DNA from: Bosea sp. 685
GTDB taxonomy: Bacteria > Pseudomonadota > Alphaproteobacteria > Rhizobiales > Beijerinckiaceae
DNA length: 64,000 bases
Assembly: GCF_031884435.1 (NCBI RefSeq)
Contig: NZ_CP134779.1
Coordinates: 1,302,001-1,366,000 of the forward strand
Direction: 5' to 3'
This document shows positions 43,616-52,453 of this stretch, in pieces. Within the stretch, counting starts at the first letter, position 1. Each line of letters begins with the position of its first letter. The notes below the pieces were generated by a model. That model did not search any database. It saw only the letters and a program-made list of their open reading frames with translations, and was not told the DNA's origin. The position numbers and the translations under genes were made by a program.

Positions 43616-44405
43616 CGCGGCCATCCGCGGGTTTCGTTGAGGCGCGACGTTGCAGCCGCCGCTCCCAATGCTTGGCGACGCGGAGATAACGATAGAAGGC
43701 GTAGTTCATCGCCGTCATGAAGCCGTAGACGCCGCGCAGCGCATGGCGACGGCCGATATAGGCCTTGATGAAGTTGGCGGGAAATTCTGCGACGAGCCGG
43801 AACACGGACAAGGTCGCGTTGCGCCGGTCGAGATCGTCGGCCTGCGCGTCGCTATAGCCGTTGAGCTTGTCCATCTGCTCGCCGAGCGACCGGACGGAAT
43901 AGTGATGCACCGTGCCCTTCAGCCGCGCGACGCGGGCATCCGGCGCAAGATCGACGCGGTCATGGACCGGTGAGGGCGAATAGCGGCCCTTCGCCTTGCG
44001 GTAGAGCCGCACCGGCGAAAGCGCGTAAGCGAAGCGATGCGGCGCGGGCTCGCCGGGGAAGATCTCAGCGATGCGCAGCTTATAGGCGTCGGCGGCGGGC
44101 TGGCCCTGGCTGAAGAGCTCCGCGATCTCGGTCGCGAGATCGGCCGGCACGACTTCGTCGGCATCGAGATTGAGCAGCCAATCATGGCGGCAGAGATCCT
44201 CGGCGAAGCGCTTCTGCGGGCCGTAACCCGGCCAGGGATTAAAGACGACGCGCGCGCCGAGGCCTTCGGCGATGGCCTGGGTGCCGTCTGTCGAGCCGGA
44301 ATCGACCACGAGGATGTCGTCGCTCAGCGCGCGAACAGCCTCAATTGTCCGTGCGATGCGATCGGCCTCGTCGCGCGTGATGATGAAAATCGAAAGAGGC
44401 GGCAC
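43608..44405 (-). CDS. family 2 glycosyltransferase (WaaE/KdtX-like)
   Basis: 265 residues. The GT-A fold shows MPPLSIFIITRDEADRIART, DILVVDSGSTDGTQAIAEGL, and the metal-binding LLNLDADEVVPADL. The pattern GYGPQKRFAEDLCRHDWLLN is typical of WaaE/KdtX enzymes that add sugars to the LPS core. No other LPS genes are adjacent. Its 3' end overlaps the SDR gene by 8 bases. Confidence 0.87.
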   Translation of the reverse strand: MPPLSIFIITRDEADRIARTIEAVRALSDDILVVDSGSTDGTQAIAEGLGARVVFNPWPGYGPQKRFAEDLCRHDWLLNLDADEVVPADLATEIAELFSQGQPAADAYKLRIAEIFPGEPAPHRFAYALSPVRLYRKAKGRYSPSPVHDRVDLAPDARVARLKGTVHHYSVRSLGEQMDKLNGYSDAQADDLDRRNATLSVFRLVAEFPANFIKAYIGRRHALRGVYGFMTAMNYAFYRYLRVAKHWERRLQRRASTKPADGRDG

Positions 44406-44780
44406 CCGCGGTATCTCATTCTGTGATTGGTCGTTTCCGGCTTAAGCACGCGTCGCCGATACCGGCAAGCGGGTCGGTGAGAGCCCTGCGCCAGGAGCAG
44501 TGGAACCTTACGACAAGACCGGCGCTATGCGTTTGGAAGGGTGGGGCGTTTCAAAAGTGTATTAGTATTCAATTTACTATTCAGCGTGCTTTAACAGTGA
44601 TTAATCTGGATTAATGCTTTTGCCGTAGTCATCCCCATTCGTGCCGCATTTCTGCCTCGGTCTGCAAGCCTGATGTGCTTCCAACGCAACAGACAAAGGC
44701 GCGGGATCGTCTTATATACGGTTCATCGAATTCACCCGCCGCGCCTCAAGCCGGCACTAGCGACGACTAAGGAGTATACC
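44406..44780. other. 375-base AT-rich intergenic region upstream of the porin gene
   Basis: Between divergent genes. The stretch 44545-44630 is far poorer in G and C than the rest of the window (TGTATTAGTATTCAATTTAC and GTGATTAATCTGGATTAATG lie within it) and holds a repeated GATTAAT. It is a good candidate for strong promoter and UP-like sequence of the porin gene. I recognise no gene or RNA. Confidence 0.5.
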
Positions 44781-45455
44781 ATGAAGAACTATCTGCTTTC
44801 GAGCGTCGCGGCTCTGGGCCTCGTCGCCGCCGGCGCCGCCTCCGCCGCTGACCTGCCGTCCCGCAAGGGCCCGGTCGTTGCCCCGATCTACGCTCCGATC
44901 TTCACCTGGACCGGCTTCTACGTCGGTGTGAACGCCGGCTACGGCTTCGGCAACTATGACGTCAAGGGCGCCGCCACCAACACGCTCGGCGATCCCGATG
45001 GCTTCGTCGGCGGTGGTCAGATCGGCTACAACTACCAGATCGGCCAGATCGTTCTCGGCCTCGAGACCGACCTGCAGTACTCGGACATGAAGTCCAGCCG
45101 CGTGAACACGATCGGCGGCACCAACAAGGGCGAGCTCGAGTACTTCGGCACCGTCCGCGGTCGCGTCGGCTATGCCATGGACCGGTTCCTGCCCTACGTC
45201 ACCGGCGGTTTCGCCTATGGCCAGAACAAGATCACGGTCAGCGGTCTCGGCCTCTCCACCTCCGACGACGCCACGCATTACGGCTACACCGTCGGTGCTG
45301 GTCTGGAATACGCCTTCACCAACAACCTGACCGCCAAGGTCGAATATCTCTACACGGACCTCGGCGAGAAGCGCTACTTCACCAACGCTGGCGTCGGCAC
45401 CAAGGTCAGCAACGACTTCTCGGTCATCCGCGCCGGCCTGAACTACAAGTTCTAG
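44781..45455 (+). CDS. outer-membrane beta-barrel protein, Omp25/RopB type
   Basis: 224 residues from MKNYLLSSVAALGLVAAGAA; TAAGGAG lies 8 bases before the ATG. The signal peptide ends ASA. The start of the mature chain, DLPSRKGPVVAP then FTWTGFYVGVNAGYGFG, is the hallmark of the family. Alternating strands follow and the C-terminus ends VIRAGLNYKF with the aromatic terminal Phe needed for barrel assembly. An AT-rich leader and a very strong terminator suggest high expression. Confidence 0.94.
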   Translation: MKNYLLSSVAALGLVAAGAASAADLPSRKGPVVAPIYAPIFTWTGFYVGVNAGYGFGNYDVKGAATNTLGDPDGFVGGGQIGYNYQIGQIVLGLETDLQYSDMKSSRVNTIGGTNKGELEYFGTVRGRVGYAMDRFLPYVTGGFAYGQNKITVSGLGLSTSDDATHYGYTVGAGLEYAFTNNLTAKVEYLYTDLGEKRYFTNAGVGTKVSNDFSVIRAGLNYKF

Positions 45456-45481
45456 TCTCAATCCCCTCACGGGGCTTGATG

Positions 45482-45511
45482 AACCCGGTGGCTTCGGCCA
45501 CCGGGTTTTTT
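45482..45511 (+). terminator. strong rho-independent terminator after the porin gene
   Basis: AACCCGGTGGC and GCCACCGGGTT (11-base perfect arms) close a TTCG tetraloop and run into a tract of six T. It is placed 27 bases after the stop. Confidence 0.93.
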
Positions 45512-45584
45512 GTTGTCTGGAGCGCTGTCGTGTTCGGGCTTGCGTCATCCTGACACGCGCCTCGGAAGGCGAGGGTCTAAGACG

Positions 45585-45621
45585 GAAAACGCGCCGTCAT
45601 CCCGGATGACAGCGCGTTTTC
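45585..45621. repeat. short intergenic palindrome
   Basis: GAAAACGCGC (45585-45594) pairs with GCGCGTTTTC (45612-45621), with GTCATC/GATGAC pairing inside. The inner CGTCATCC resembles the ends of the larger elements. It lies between convergent genes. Confidence 0.65.
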
Positions 45622-45665
45622 AGCAGAAGACAGGCCGCGTTTGCGGCGCCGAGTCGCGGGGTCGT

Positions 45666-46271
45666 TCAGCCCTTGAAGCGGGTCGCCTCGAAGGCCGGCA
45701 CCTTCGCCGCGAAGGCATCGAGCCAGGCGACAAGCGCCGGATACTCGGCGCGCCATGTCCCGGCGAAGCGCAGATCGAGATAGCCGAGCGCGCAGGCGAG
45801 CGCGATCTCGCCGATGCGCGGCCGGTCGGGATAGGCGGGAGGCGTGACTTCCAGGGCGATGAGCGCCCGCGAGACCTTGCCCGCCTGATTGGCGACCCAT
45901 GCCGCGTTGCGGCCTTCCTCGGGACGGAAGCGGGTCTCATAGACTTGCAGCAGCGCCGCGTCGCAGATGCCGTCGGCCAGCGCCTGCAGGCGCTGTTGCG
46001 GGAACCTGGCCTCACCGGCCGGGATGATTTTGCCGCCACCGGCGAGATGGTCGAGATAGTCGACGATGACGCGCGAATCAAACAGCGTCGTGCCGTCCTC
46101 CAGCACCAGCGTCGGGATCTTGCCGAGCGGGTTCTGCTGGCGCAGCGGGTCGGCCGGGTCGTTGGTGTCGGCGGCGACGATCTCGATTGTGTCCATCAGG
46201 CCGAGTTCGAGCGCGGCGATCTTGACCTTGCGGCCGAAGGGAGAGGCGGGCGAGGAGCGCAAGGTCAGCAT
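45666..46271 (-). CDS. glutathione S-transferase family protein
   Basis: 201 residues from MLTLRSSPASPFGRKVKIAA; the frame to 46604 overlaps rlmJ and is rejected. The N-terminal domain has Ser in SPASPFGRKV and the NPLGKIPTLVLEDGTTLFDS glutathione-site segment. The helical domain has RPRIGEIALACALGYLDLRF. This is the GstB/YibF-like class common in Proteobacteria. Substrate unknown. It follows rlmJ by 44 bases, same strand. Confidence 0.9.
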   Translation of the reverse strand: MLTLRSSPASPFGRKVKIAALELGLMDTIEIVAADTNDPADPLRQQNPLGKIPTLVLEDGTTLFDSRVIVDYLDHLAGGGKIIPAGEARFPQQRLQALADGICDAALLQVYETRFRPEEGRNAAWVANQAGKVSRALIALEVTPPAYPDRPRIGEIALACALGYLDLRFAGTWRAEYPALVAWLDAFAAKVPAFEATRFKG

Positions 46272-46315
46272 CGGTCGTATCCTGGTCGTGGGAGAAAGGC
46301 AGGCAAAGGGGTTGG

Positions 46316-47167
46316 TCAGCCGTCCGGGCGGATCGGCTCGCAAAGGTAGCGTGGGCTCGGCCCCTGCGCGAGACGTTCGGTCAAGGCAGGCAGCAAAATC
46401 GCGGCCTCCTCCGCCAGTTTCCAGGGCGGATTGACGACGAGCAGGCCCGTCGCGCTCAGGCCTCCGGCGGCTTCGGGGCGATCGACATCGATCTCGAGGC
46501 GCAGCAGCCGCCCGATGCCCGCAGCCAGGATGGCGCTGGTGAGATTGGCGACGGCGACGCGGTCCTTGACCGGATACCAGAGCGCATAGATCCCGTTGGG
46601 CCATTTGCGGTGAGCGGCGATGAACTCCGCCTCCAACGTCGCGAATTCGTCCTTCTCCTCGAAGGGCGGGTCGATCAGCACGAGGCCGCGTCGTTCCTTC
46701 GGCGGCACATTGGCGCGCAGGACGTTCCAGCCGTCGATCGCCAGCGCCTTGCAGCGCGAATCGCGCCCGAGTACGGCGGCGAGCTTCTTATGCGTGTGCT
46801 CGTGCAGTTCGGCTGCGATCAGACGGTCGTCGGCGCGCATGGCGTGGCGGCAAAGCCAGGGCGAGCCGGGATAGGCGTCCGCGCCATAAAGCGCGCGCGC
46901 TCCGGCAAGCGCATTGCGCCAGGGCTTCAGCAGCTCTTCGACGGCCGGCGATAGCGGCGAACGGTCGATCCGGGCGACGCCGTCCTTCCACTCATGGGTG
47001 CGCAGCGCTTCTTCCGAGCCGAGATCGTAGCGGCCGGCTCCGGCGTGGGTGTCGATGACGCGATAGGGCGTGTCCTTGGCGTTCAGATGCGCCAGGATGC
47101 GTGTCAGCATGACATGCTTGAGGACGTCGGCGAAATTTCCGGCGTGGAAGCCGTGACGATAGTTCAT
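46316..47167 (-). CDS. rlmJ: 23S rRNA (adenine(2030)-N6)-methyltransferase RlmJ
   Basis: 283 residues. MNYRHGFHAGNFADVLKHVM is the family N-terminus. VIDTHAGAGRYDLGSEEA carries the SAM site and LVLIDPPFEEKDEF the DPPF catalytic motif of N6-adenine methyltransferases. LSATGLLVVNPPWKLAEEA is a further RlmJ signature. It modifies A2030 of 23S rRNA. Confidence 0.94.
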   Translation of the reverse strand: MNYRHGFHAGNFADVLKHVMLTRILAHLNAKDTPYRVIDTHAGAGRYDLGSEEALRTHEWKDGVARIDRSPLSPAVEELLKPWRNALAGARALYGADAYPGSPWLCRHAMRADDRLIAAELHEHTHKKLAAVLGRDSRCKALAIDGWNVLRANVPPKERRGLVLIDPPFEEKDEFATLEAEFIAAHRKWPNGIYALWYPVKDRVAVANLTSAILAAGIGRLLRLEIDVDRPEAAGGLSATGLLVVNPPWKLAEEAAILLPALTERLAQGPSPRYLCEPIRPDG

Positions 47168-47243
47168 CGCGCGCTCTTACGCGGGTTTTGCGTCCGTGTC
47201 AGCGCCAGTGAGATCGTCGGCTTCGCCTCCTCGCAATGACGAC

Positions 47244-47915
47244 TCAGCGCGGCGCGACGACAGTGATGTCGCGGGTGCGGCAGCCGGAACGATCGACCTC
47301 CTGGCAGGTCTGGAAATTGCGCAGATCCTTGCTGAAGCAGATGCGCACCTCCTGCAGCACGCCGCGCTTGCAGCCGACCGACATCATATCGGTGCGCAAG
47401 CCCGGATTGGCGGCCACAAAAGCGCGCTCGATGTCGAGCGCCGTCCAGTTCTGGTCGCTATCGGCTTTCGCCAGGGTGGGCGGGATCGCGACCTTGTCGC
47501 GGGCGCGGCGGATATCGGCGAAATAGTCGCTCGGGCTCGAGCCCGAGCAGGTGCCGTGCTTGCGCCATTCATAGCGGGCGAGGCTTTCGCTCGGGAATAG
47601 GCCTTGCGCCTGGTCGAACACCATGCGCGACGGGGTGCGGCCGGACGGGCCGCAATCGCTGGGGTAGCCGCGCTCATATTGCGGCCACAGGCCATGCACG
47701 ACGAAGCGCAGATTGGCGCCGCTGGCGCATTGCTCGCGATTGCGGTCGCTGCCGCCGTCGAGTTCGCAGAAGCCCGGCGACCAGGACAGCGCCAACACAT
47801 AGAAATCGAAATCGCCAGGCTCGGCGCCGCGGTTGTTGCGGCCTTGCGCCAGTGCCGGCAGGCCAGAAAGAATCAGGCCGGTAAGGAGCGTGGCGATGAG
47901 GCGCAGCATGGTCAT
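47244..47915 (-). CDS. secreted ribonuclease T2 family protein
   Basis: 223 residues. The signal peptide MTMLRLIATLLTGLILSGLP ends near ALAQ. Both catalytic segments are present: CAS1 FVVHGLWPQ and CAS2 EWRKHGTCSG, with histidines for acid-base catalysis. Cysteines are spaced for disulfides, fitting a periplasmic or extracellular RNase that yields 2',3'-cyclic phosphates. The next upstream gene on the same strand encodes a small secreted cysteine protein whose stop lies 17 bases before this ATG. Confidence 0.92.
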   Translation of the reverse strand: MTMLRLIATLLTGLILSGLPALAQGRNNRGAEPGDFDFYVLALSWSPGFCELDGGSDRNREQCASGANLRFVVHGLWPQYERGYPSDCGPSGRTPSRMVFDQAQGLFPSESLARYEWRKHGTCSGSSPSDYFADIRRARDKVAIPPTLAKADSDQNWTALDIERAFVAANPGLRTDMMSVGCKRGVLQEVRICFSKDLRNFQTCQEVDRSGCRTRDITVVAPR

Positions 47916-47932
47916 GGCGCGCGGTCAGCCGT

Positions 47933-48394
47933 TCAGGGCCGCGCCATCTTGCAGTCCGGCGCATAGGAGCGATGCCGGTCGAGCCCGTTGACACACCAGT
48001 TGACGTTCCAAGTGTAGCCGAACAGGCCGAGGCTCTGGCGCACGGAATAATCGACGCGGTGCAGGCTGCCATCGTTCAGCGCGACGCGCCCGGTGCAGAA
48101 GCGGCGCGGGATGAAGTCATCGCCCCAGGGCCTGAAGGCGACAGGCGCGATGCGGTCATAGGTCACGACCTGGAGCGGCCCCCAGAACTTGGCCTCGCGC
48201 GAGTTGAACCAACTGCTGAGCTGGCCCAGCACCGCAGGATCCTCGCAGGCCGGCAGATTGCCGTCCATCGGGATGACACGGTTCTCGGCGATGTCGGACG
48301 GCGCGACATGCCGGCGGCTCGATGCCTCGGCAGGCAGTACAGCCGTCAGGCAAGCGAGAGAGAGCAGGGCGGTTCGCAGCAAAGCGCGGCGCAT
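47933..48394 (-). CDS. small secreted four-cysteine protein
   Basis: 153 residues with a signal peptide MRRALLRTALLSLACLTAVL ending near EASS. The mature chain holds four cysteines (LPACEDP, RRFCTGR, NWCVNG, APDCKM), enough for two disulfides, and an aromatic-rich core FWGPLQVVTYDRIAPVAFRP. No named family. It precedes the RNase T2 gene by 17 bases, so the two are cotranscribed and may act in the same compartment, but no functional link is shown. Confidence 0.72.
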   Translation of the reverse strand: MRRALLRTALLSLACLTAVLPAEASSRRHVAPSDIAENRVIPMDGNLPACEDPAVLGQLSSWFNSREAKFWGPLQVVTYDRIAPVAFRPWGDDFIPRRFCTGRVALNDGSLHRVDYSVRQSLGLFGYTWNVNWCVNGLDRHRSYAPDCKMARP

Positions 48395-48572
48395 GGGAGC
48401 AAAGCCTCGTGCAGGTGGGCGAGATTATGGTGCACGATGGCTGGCGGCGGAGTCGGGGTCAAGGCGCTCGCATGCGCATTGGGCCTGCTGGGCATGCGCT
48501 GTTGCATTTCGATCCGGTCTGGCGCGGCCGGGCCGGATCGTGGCAACTTCGTCAAGTGCGCAGGAGGATGGA

Positions 48573-49208
48573 ATGACCGCGACCTTCGATGATCCCACGG
48601 CCCGGATCGAGGATCCGGCCGAGTTGCGGAGCCATGTGGGAGCGGTCGCTCCGCTCGCCGAACGCAAGGTCTTGAATCATCTCGACCAGTTCTGCCGCGA
48701 CTTCATCGCGCTCTCGCCCTTTCTCGTGCTGGCGAGCGCGGACGAGGCCGGGCGCGCCGATGCCAGCCCGCGCGGTGATGCGCCCGGATTCGTCCGCGTG
48801 CTGGACGACAACACCCTGCTGATCCCGGACCGGCGCGGCAACAATCGGGTCGACAGTTTCGCAAACATCCTGTCGGCGGCCGGCGTCGGCCTGATCTTCA
48901 TGGTGCCGGGCATCAGCGAGACCTTGCGCGTGAATGGACCGGCACGGGTGACGCGCGACCCGGCGCTGCTGGAGCCGTCGACGGTTCAGGAACGGCCACC
49001 GACGACCGGGCTCCTGGTCGCGGTCGAGGAGGCATTCTTCCATTGCGGGAAGGCGCTGATCCGCTCGAAGCTCTGGGACCCGGCATCGCAGGTCGAGCGC
49101 GGCAGCTTCCCGACGCTTGGCCGCATCGTCGCGGAGCAGACCAAAGTGATCGGAGTCGCGGAGCTGGAGGCGACCCTGGACGAGGGTTATCGCACCCGGT
49201 TGTATTGA
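48573..49208 (+). CDS. PPOX-type FMN-dependent flavoprotein (MSMEG_1061-like)
   Basis: 211 residues from MTATFDDPTARIEDPAELRS; AGGAGG precedes the ATG. The split-barrel is visible in FLVLASADEAGRADASPRGD, NTLLIPDRRGNNRVDSFANI and GLIFMVPGISETLRVNGPAR. The order and N-terminal helix match the MSMEG_1061 family. Substrate unknown. It stands alone, and the 178 bases upstream show no repeat I recognise. Confidence 0.88.
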   Translation: MTATFDDPTARIEDPAELRSHVGAVAPLAERKVLNHLDQFCRDFIALSPFLVLASADEAGRADASPRGDAPGFVRVLDDNTLLIPDRRGNNRVDSFANILSAAGVGLIFMVPGISETLRVNGPARVTRDPALLEPSTVQERPPTTGLLVAVEEAFFHCGKALIRSKLWDPASQVERGSFPTLGRIVAEQTKVIGVAELEATLDEGYRTRLY

Positions 49209-49272
49209 GGGATGCCGGACGAGCGTGGTCTCCGGGCCGCGTGCGATGCGCCCCGGAGCTTTGTGCTGTTCG

Positions 49273-50373
49273 TCAGCGGCGGCTGCGCGAACGGATCTGG
49301 TAGGCGTCGTAATTGAACTCGGCGACCTGTTGCCAGAGCAATTGCTCGTTGCGATACGCCATCATGTGGTCATGCAGCTTCTTGAACATCGGGTTCTTGG
49401 CGCCGATCTCTTCGTAGAGTTCGCTCGCCGCCTTGGCGCAGGCATCCAAGATCTCGGGCGAGAAAGCCCGCAACTGCGTACCCGACGCGATCAGACGCCT
49501 GATCGCAGCGGGGTTGACGTCGTCATATTTGGCGATCGTCAGGGAATTGGCCTGATGCGCGGCGGCGACGAAGATCGCCTTGTCGGTGGCGCTGAGTTCG
49601 TTCCATTTCGACCGGTTGATCATCAACAGGATGGCCGATGCGCCTTCCCACCAGCCGGGGTAGTAATAATAGGGCGCGACACGGCTGAAGCCGAGCTTCT
49701 CGTCGTCATAGGGCCCGACCCATTCCGCTGCGTCGATGGTGCCGCGTTCCAGCGCCGGATAGATGTCGCCGGCGGCGATCTGCTGGGGCACGGCGCCGAG
49801 CTTCGCGATGACCTGGCCGGCGAGGCCGCCGATCCGCATCTTGAGGCCCTTGAGATCGTCGACCGTTTTGATCTCCTTGCGAAACCAGCCGGCCATCTGG
49901 GCATTGGTGTTGCCGATCGGCAGGCCGATCACGTTGAACTGAGCCAGCAGTTCATTGAAGAGCGCGAGCCCGCCACCCTGGAAGAACCAGGCATTCTGTT
50001 GGCGCGTGTTGAGGCCGAAGGGGACTGCCGCGCCGAAGGCGAAGGACGGATCCTTGCCGACATAGTAAAACGAGGCGGTGTCGCAGCATTCGACGGTGCC
50101 GTTCTGGACGGCGTCGAGCGCCTGTAGGCCCGGGACGATTTCGCCCGACGCGAAATGCTGGAGCTGGATGCGGCCTCCCGACATGTCCGAGACGGCCTTG
50201 AGGAAGATGTCGCCAGCTCCGAAGACGGCGTCGAGCGCCTTCGGGTAGCTCGACGCCATCCGCCAGTTGACCGCTGCCGCGGTCTGCTGGGTCTGGGCCG
50301 AAGCGGCCGCCGTGGCGAGGGCCGCACCTGCGCCGGCCAAGCCCCCCACAAGCATATCACGTCTGTTGGTCAT
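49273..50373 (-). CDS. TRAP transporter substrate-binding protein, TakP-like
   Basis: 366 residues. The N-terminus MTNRRDMLVGGLAGAG contains a twin-arginine-like motif, then AAASAQ cleavage. The DctP fold is shown by WRMASSYPKALDAVFGAGDI, MSGGRIQLQHFASGEIVPGL and AAEWVGPYDDEKLGFSRVAP. The sequence style is that of TakP proteins, which bind 2-oxo acids with a cation. No dctQ or dctM gene lies beside it, so its membrane partner must be elsewhere. It follows the iron alcohol dehydrogenase gene by about 100 bases on the same strand. Confidence 0.88.
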   Translation of the reverse strand: MTNRRDMLVGGLAGAGAALATAAASAQTQQTAAAVNWRMASSYPKALDAVFGAGDIFLKAVSDMSGGRIQLQHFASGEIVPGLQALDAVQNGTVECCDTASFYYVGKDPSFAFGAAVPFGLNTRQQNAWFFQGGGLALFNELLAQFNVIGLPIGNTNAQMAGWFRKEIKTVDDLKGLKMRIGGLAGQVIAKLGAVPQQIAAGDIYPALERGTIDAAEWVGPYDDEKLGFSRVAPYYYYPGWWEGASAILLMINRSKWNELSATDKAIFVAAAHQANSLTIAKYDDVNPAAIRRLIASGTQLRAFSPEILDACAKAASELYEEIGAKNPMFKKLHDHMMAYRNEQLLWQQVAEFNYDAYQIRSRSRR

Positions 50374-50477
50374 CTCGATCTTCTCCCTTTCTCGGCCCTT
50401 CAGGTCTTGGTGTCGGCGGGCCTTGTGCTCGACGGTGCGCAGGCCGATATGGCCCGCGCGGTATGCGACGGAGGGGC

Positions 50478-51611
50478 TCAGCCGAAGGAGGCCTCCAGCA
50501 TGGCGGCATAATCGGCGGCGCTTGCGGCGCGCGGGTTGGTCGCGCTCGAATGGTCCTTGGTCGCCGCCTCGGCGATGGCGGGAATCACGCCATGCGGCAA
50601 CCCCATCTCCGAAAGGCTTCCCGGCATGCCGAGATGCCTGACCAGATCGGCGATCCAGGCCGCAAGATCGGTCTCGGCCGGCAGGCCGAGCGTGGCGCGG
50701 ATCATGGCGTATTTCGCTTTTGCTTCCGGCTCGTTGAAGCGCAGCACCGCTGGCAGCAGCACGGCGTTCAGCGTACCGTGATGCAGCGAGACCTCCTTCA
50801 GCCCGCCAAGCGGGTGGGAGAGTGCATGCACGGCCCCCAGCCCCTTCTGGAAGGTCAGGCCGCCCTGAAGAGCCGCCATCATCATTTCCTTGCGGGCTTC
50901 GCGGTCGGAGCCGTCCTTGACCGCGCGCGCAATGAAGGCGACCGCGCGCTTCAGGCCATCGAGCGCGATCGCCTCAGCCGGGGGATTCTCACGCGGGCTG
51001 AGATAAGTCTCGATGCAATGGGTGATCGCATCCATGCCCGTGGCGGCTGTGAGCCAAGCGGGGAGCCCCAGCGTCAACTCGGGGTCGCAGATCGCCAGCC
51101 GCGGGATCAGATGGGGCGAGATGAAGCCGAGCTTGCGCCCGTCGTCGAGCGTTACCAGTGCGGCGCGGCCAACCTCGCTGCCGGTGCCGGCGGTCGTCGG
51201 CACCGCAACGACTGGAGCTACAGCGGGCGTGATCCTGCCGATGCCGCCGAGAATCGCCGCATAGGTCTCTAGTTTGCCGTCATGGGTCGCGAGCAGGGCG
51301 ACGGCCTTGGCGAGATCGATCGGCGAGCCGCCGCCGATCGCGACAAGGCCATCGCAGCCATGCTGCCGGTAGATGGCCAAAGCGGCGAGCGTCGCGCCCT
51401 CGGTGGGGTTGGTCGGCGTTGCGTCGAAAAGGGGGGCCGCTGCGAGCAGGGGCGAGTGCGCGCAGATGCCGGAAATCAGTCCGGCGCCGACGATTCCCTT
51501 GTCGGTGACGATCAACGGTCTGGTGATGCCGAGCCCGGCAAGATCGGCCTCGATGCCGGCGATTTCGCCAAAACCGAATTTCACGGACGTGAGATAGGTG
51601 ATCAAAGCCAT
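50478..51611 (-). CDS. iron-containing alcohol dehydrogenase
   Basis: 377 residues from MALITYLTSVKFGFGEIAGI; the frame to 51701 is rejected. The NAD motif is AIGGGSPIDLAKAV, followed by VPTTAGTGSEVGRAA. Metal ligands lie in MDAITHCIE, VHALSHPLGG and SLHHGTLNAVLLP. This is the group III family, with substrates from butanol to hydroxy acids. A FadR regulator gene is divergent and a TRAP binding protein gene follows, suggesting catabolism of an imported alcohol or hydroxy/oxo acid. Confidence 0.92.
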   Translation of the reverse strand: MALITYLTSVKFGFGEIAGIEADLAGLGITRPLIVTDKGIVGAGLISGICAHSPLLAAAPLFDATPTNPTEGATLAALAIYRQHGCDGLVAIGGGSPIDLAKAVALLATHDGKLETYAAILGGIGRITPAVAPVVAVPTTAGTGSEVGRAALVTLDDGRKLGFISPHLIPRLAICDPELTLGLPAWLTAATGMDAITHCIETYLSPRENPPAEAIALDGLKRAVAFIARAVKDGSDREARKEMMMAALQGGLTFQKGLGAVHALSHPLGGLKEVSLHHGTLNAVLLPAVLRFNEPEAKAKYAMIRATLGLPAETDLAAWIADLVRHLGMPGSLSEMGLPHGVIPAIAEAATKDHSSATNPRAASAADYAAMLEASFG

Positions 51612-51751
51612 GATGGTCCTCGCCAGGTGTCTGCGACCATGCGCATGGTCTACGCTGCCCTGCCGGGCTTTGGTCTTACCGGTATGGCCACGAATTGACA
51701 TGCGTCACCGGTGCCGTCAACGGCTATGATGGGATGAGGGGGGAGAGGACC

Positions 51752-52453
51752 ATGCGCGTCGAGAAGGACAGGCGGCCGGTCACCACTCAGCTGGTCCAGC
51801 AGATCCGTCGTCTGATGGCCGAGACCGGGCTGAAACCGGGCGACCGCGTTCCACCGCAGCGCGAGTTGGCGCAGCGGCTGGGCGCGAGCCGGCCGACCGT
51901 GCGCGAGGCGGTCCTGCAACTGGAGGGAATGGGCCTGATCCGGATAGAGCCGGCCCGCGGCGCCTTCGTCGCTGAGGGCTTCGACCGGCCCGACGCCGAC
52001 CTCACGGGCTGGACCTTCGAGCAGCGCTTCTCCGAGGTTGAAATCTACCAGCTTCGCTTTGCGCTGGAGGGCTTCACGGTCAAGCTCGCCGCGCGCCATG
52101 CCTCGCAGGACGATATCGCTCGCCTCTCCCAACTGAACGAGGCGATGCGCGAAGCGATCGAGCAGGCTCGATTCCTCGATGCGATGGAATGTGATTTCGC
52201 GCTGCACATGGCCATCGCCGAGATCGCGGGCAACCGCTCTATCAGCGACATTATAGGCCTTTACCGGCCGATCATCACCCGGACCCAGCGGCCGCCGGTC
52301 CTGGAACCCGGTCGCCTGTCAGAGGCTTTCAACGAACATGGCGCCATCCTGCGCGCCCTGAGCCGGCGCGATGGAGAAACCGCCGCCATCGCGATGCGCC
52401 ATCATATCGTGCAGTCTTCGGACCGGATGAAGGTGCCCTTCATCGCGAGCTGA
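51752..52453 (+). CDS. FadR-type GntR-family regulator
   Basis: 233 residues from MRVEKDRRPVTTQLVQQIRR; GGGGGAGAGGA precedes the ATG. The GntR winged helix reads LKPGDRVPPQRELAQRLGAS, RPTVREAVLQLEGMGLIRIE. The FCD domain follows, with a likely metal-binding D/H set in MECDFALHMAIAEIAGN and MRHHIVQSSDRM. Divergent from the iron alcohol dehydrogenase gene, which is its most likely target. Its 3' end overlaps the convergent exporter gene by 14 bases. Confidence 0.9.
   Translation: MRVEKDRRPVTTQLVQQIRRLMAETGLKPGDRVPPQRELAQRLGASRPTVREAVLQLEGMGLIRIEPARGAFVAEGFDRPDADLTGWTFEQRFSEVEIYQLRFALEGFTVKLAARHASQDDIARLSQLNEAMREAIEQARFLDAMECDFALHMAIAEIAGNRSISDIIGLYRPIITRTQRPPVLEPGRLSEAFNEHGAILRALSRRDGETAAIAMRHHIVQSSDRMKVPFIAS

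Noticed and set aside
44423..44614. A 63-residue plus-strand frame in the AT-rich gap
   Set aside because: No ribosome-binding site, no family, and it spans the low-GC promoter-like tract.
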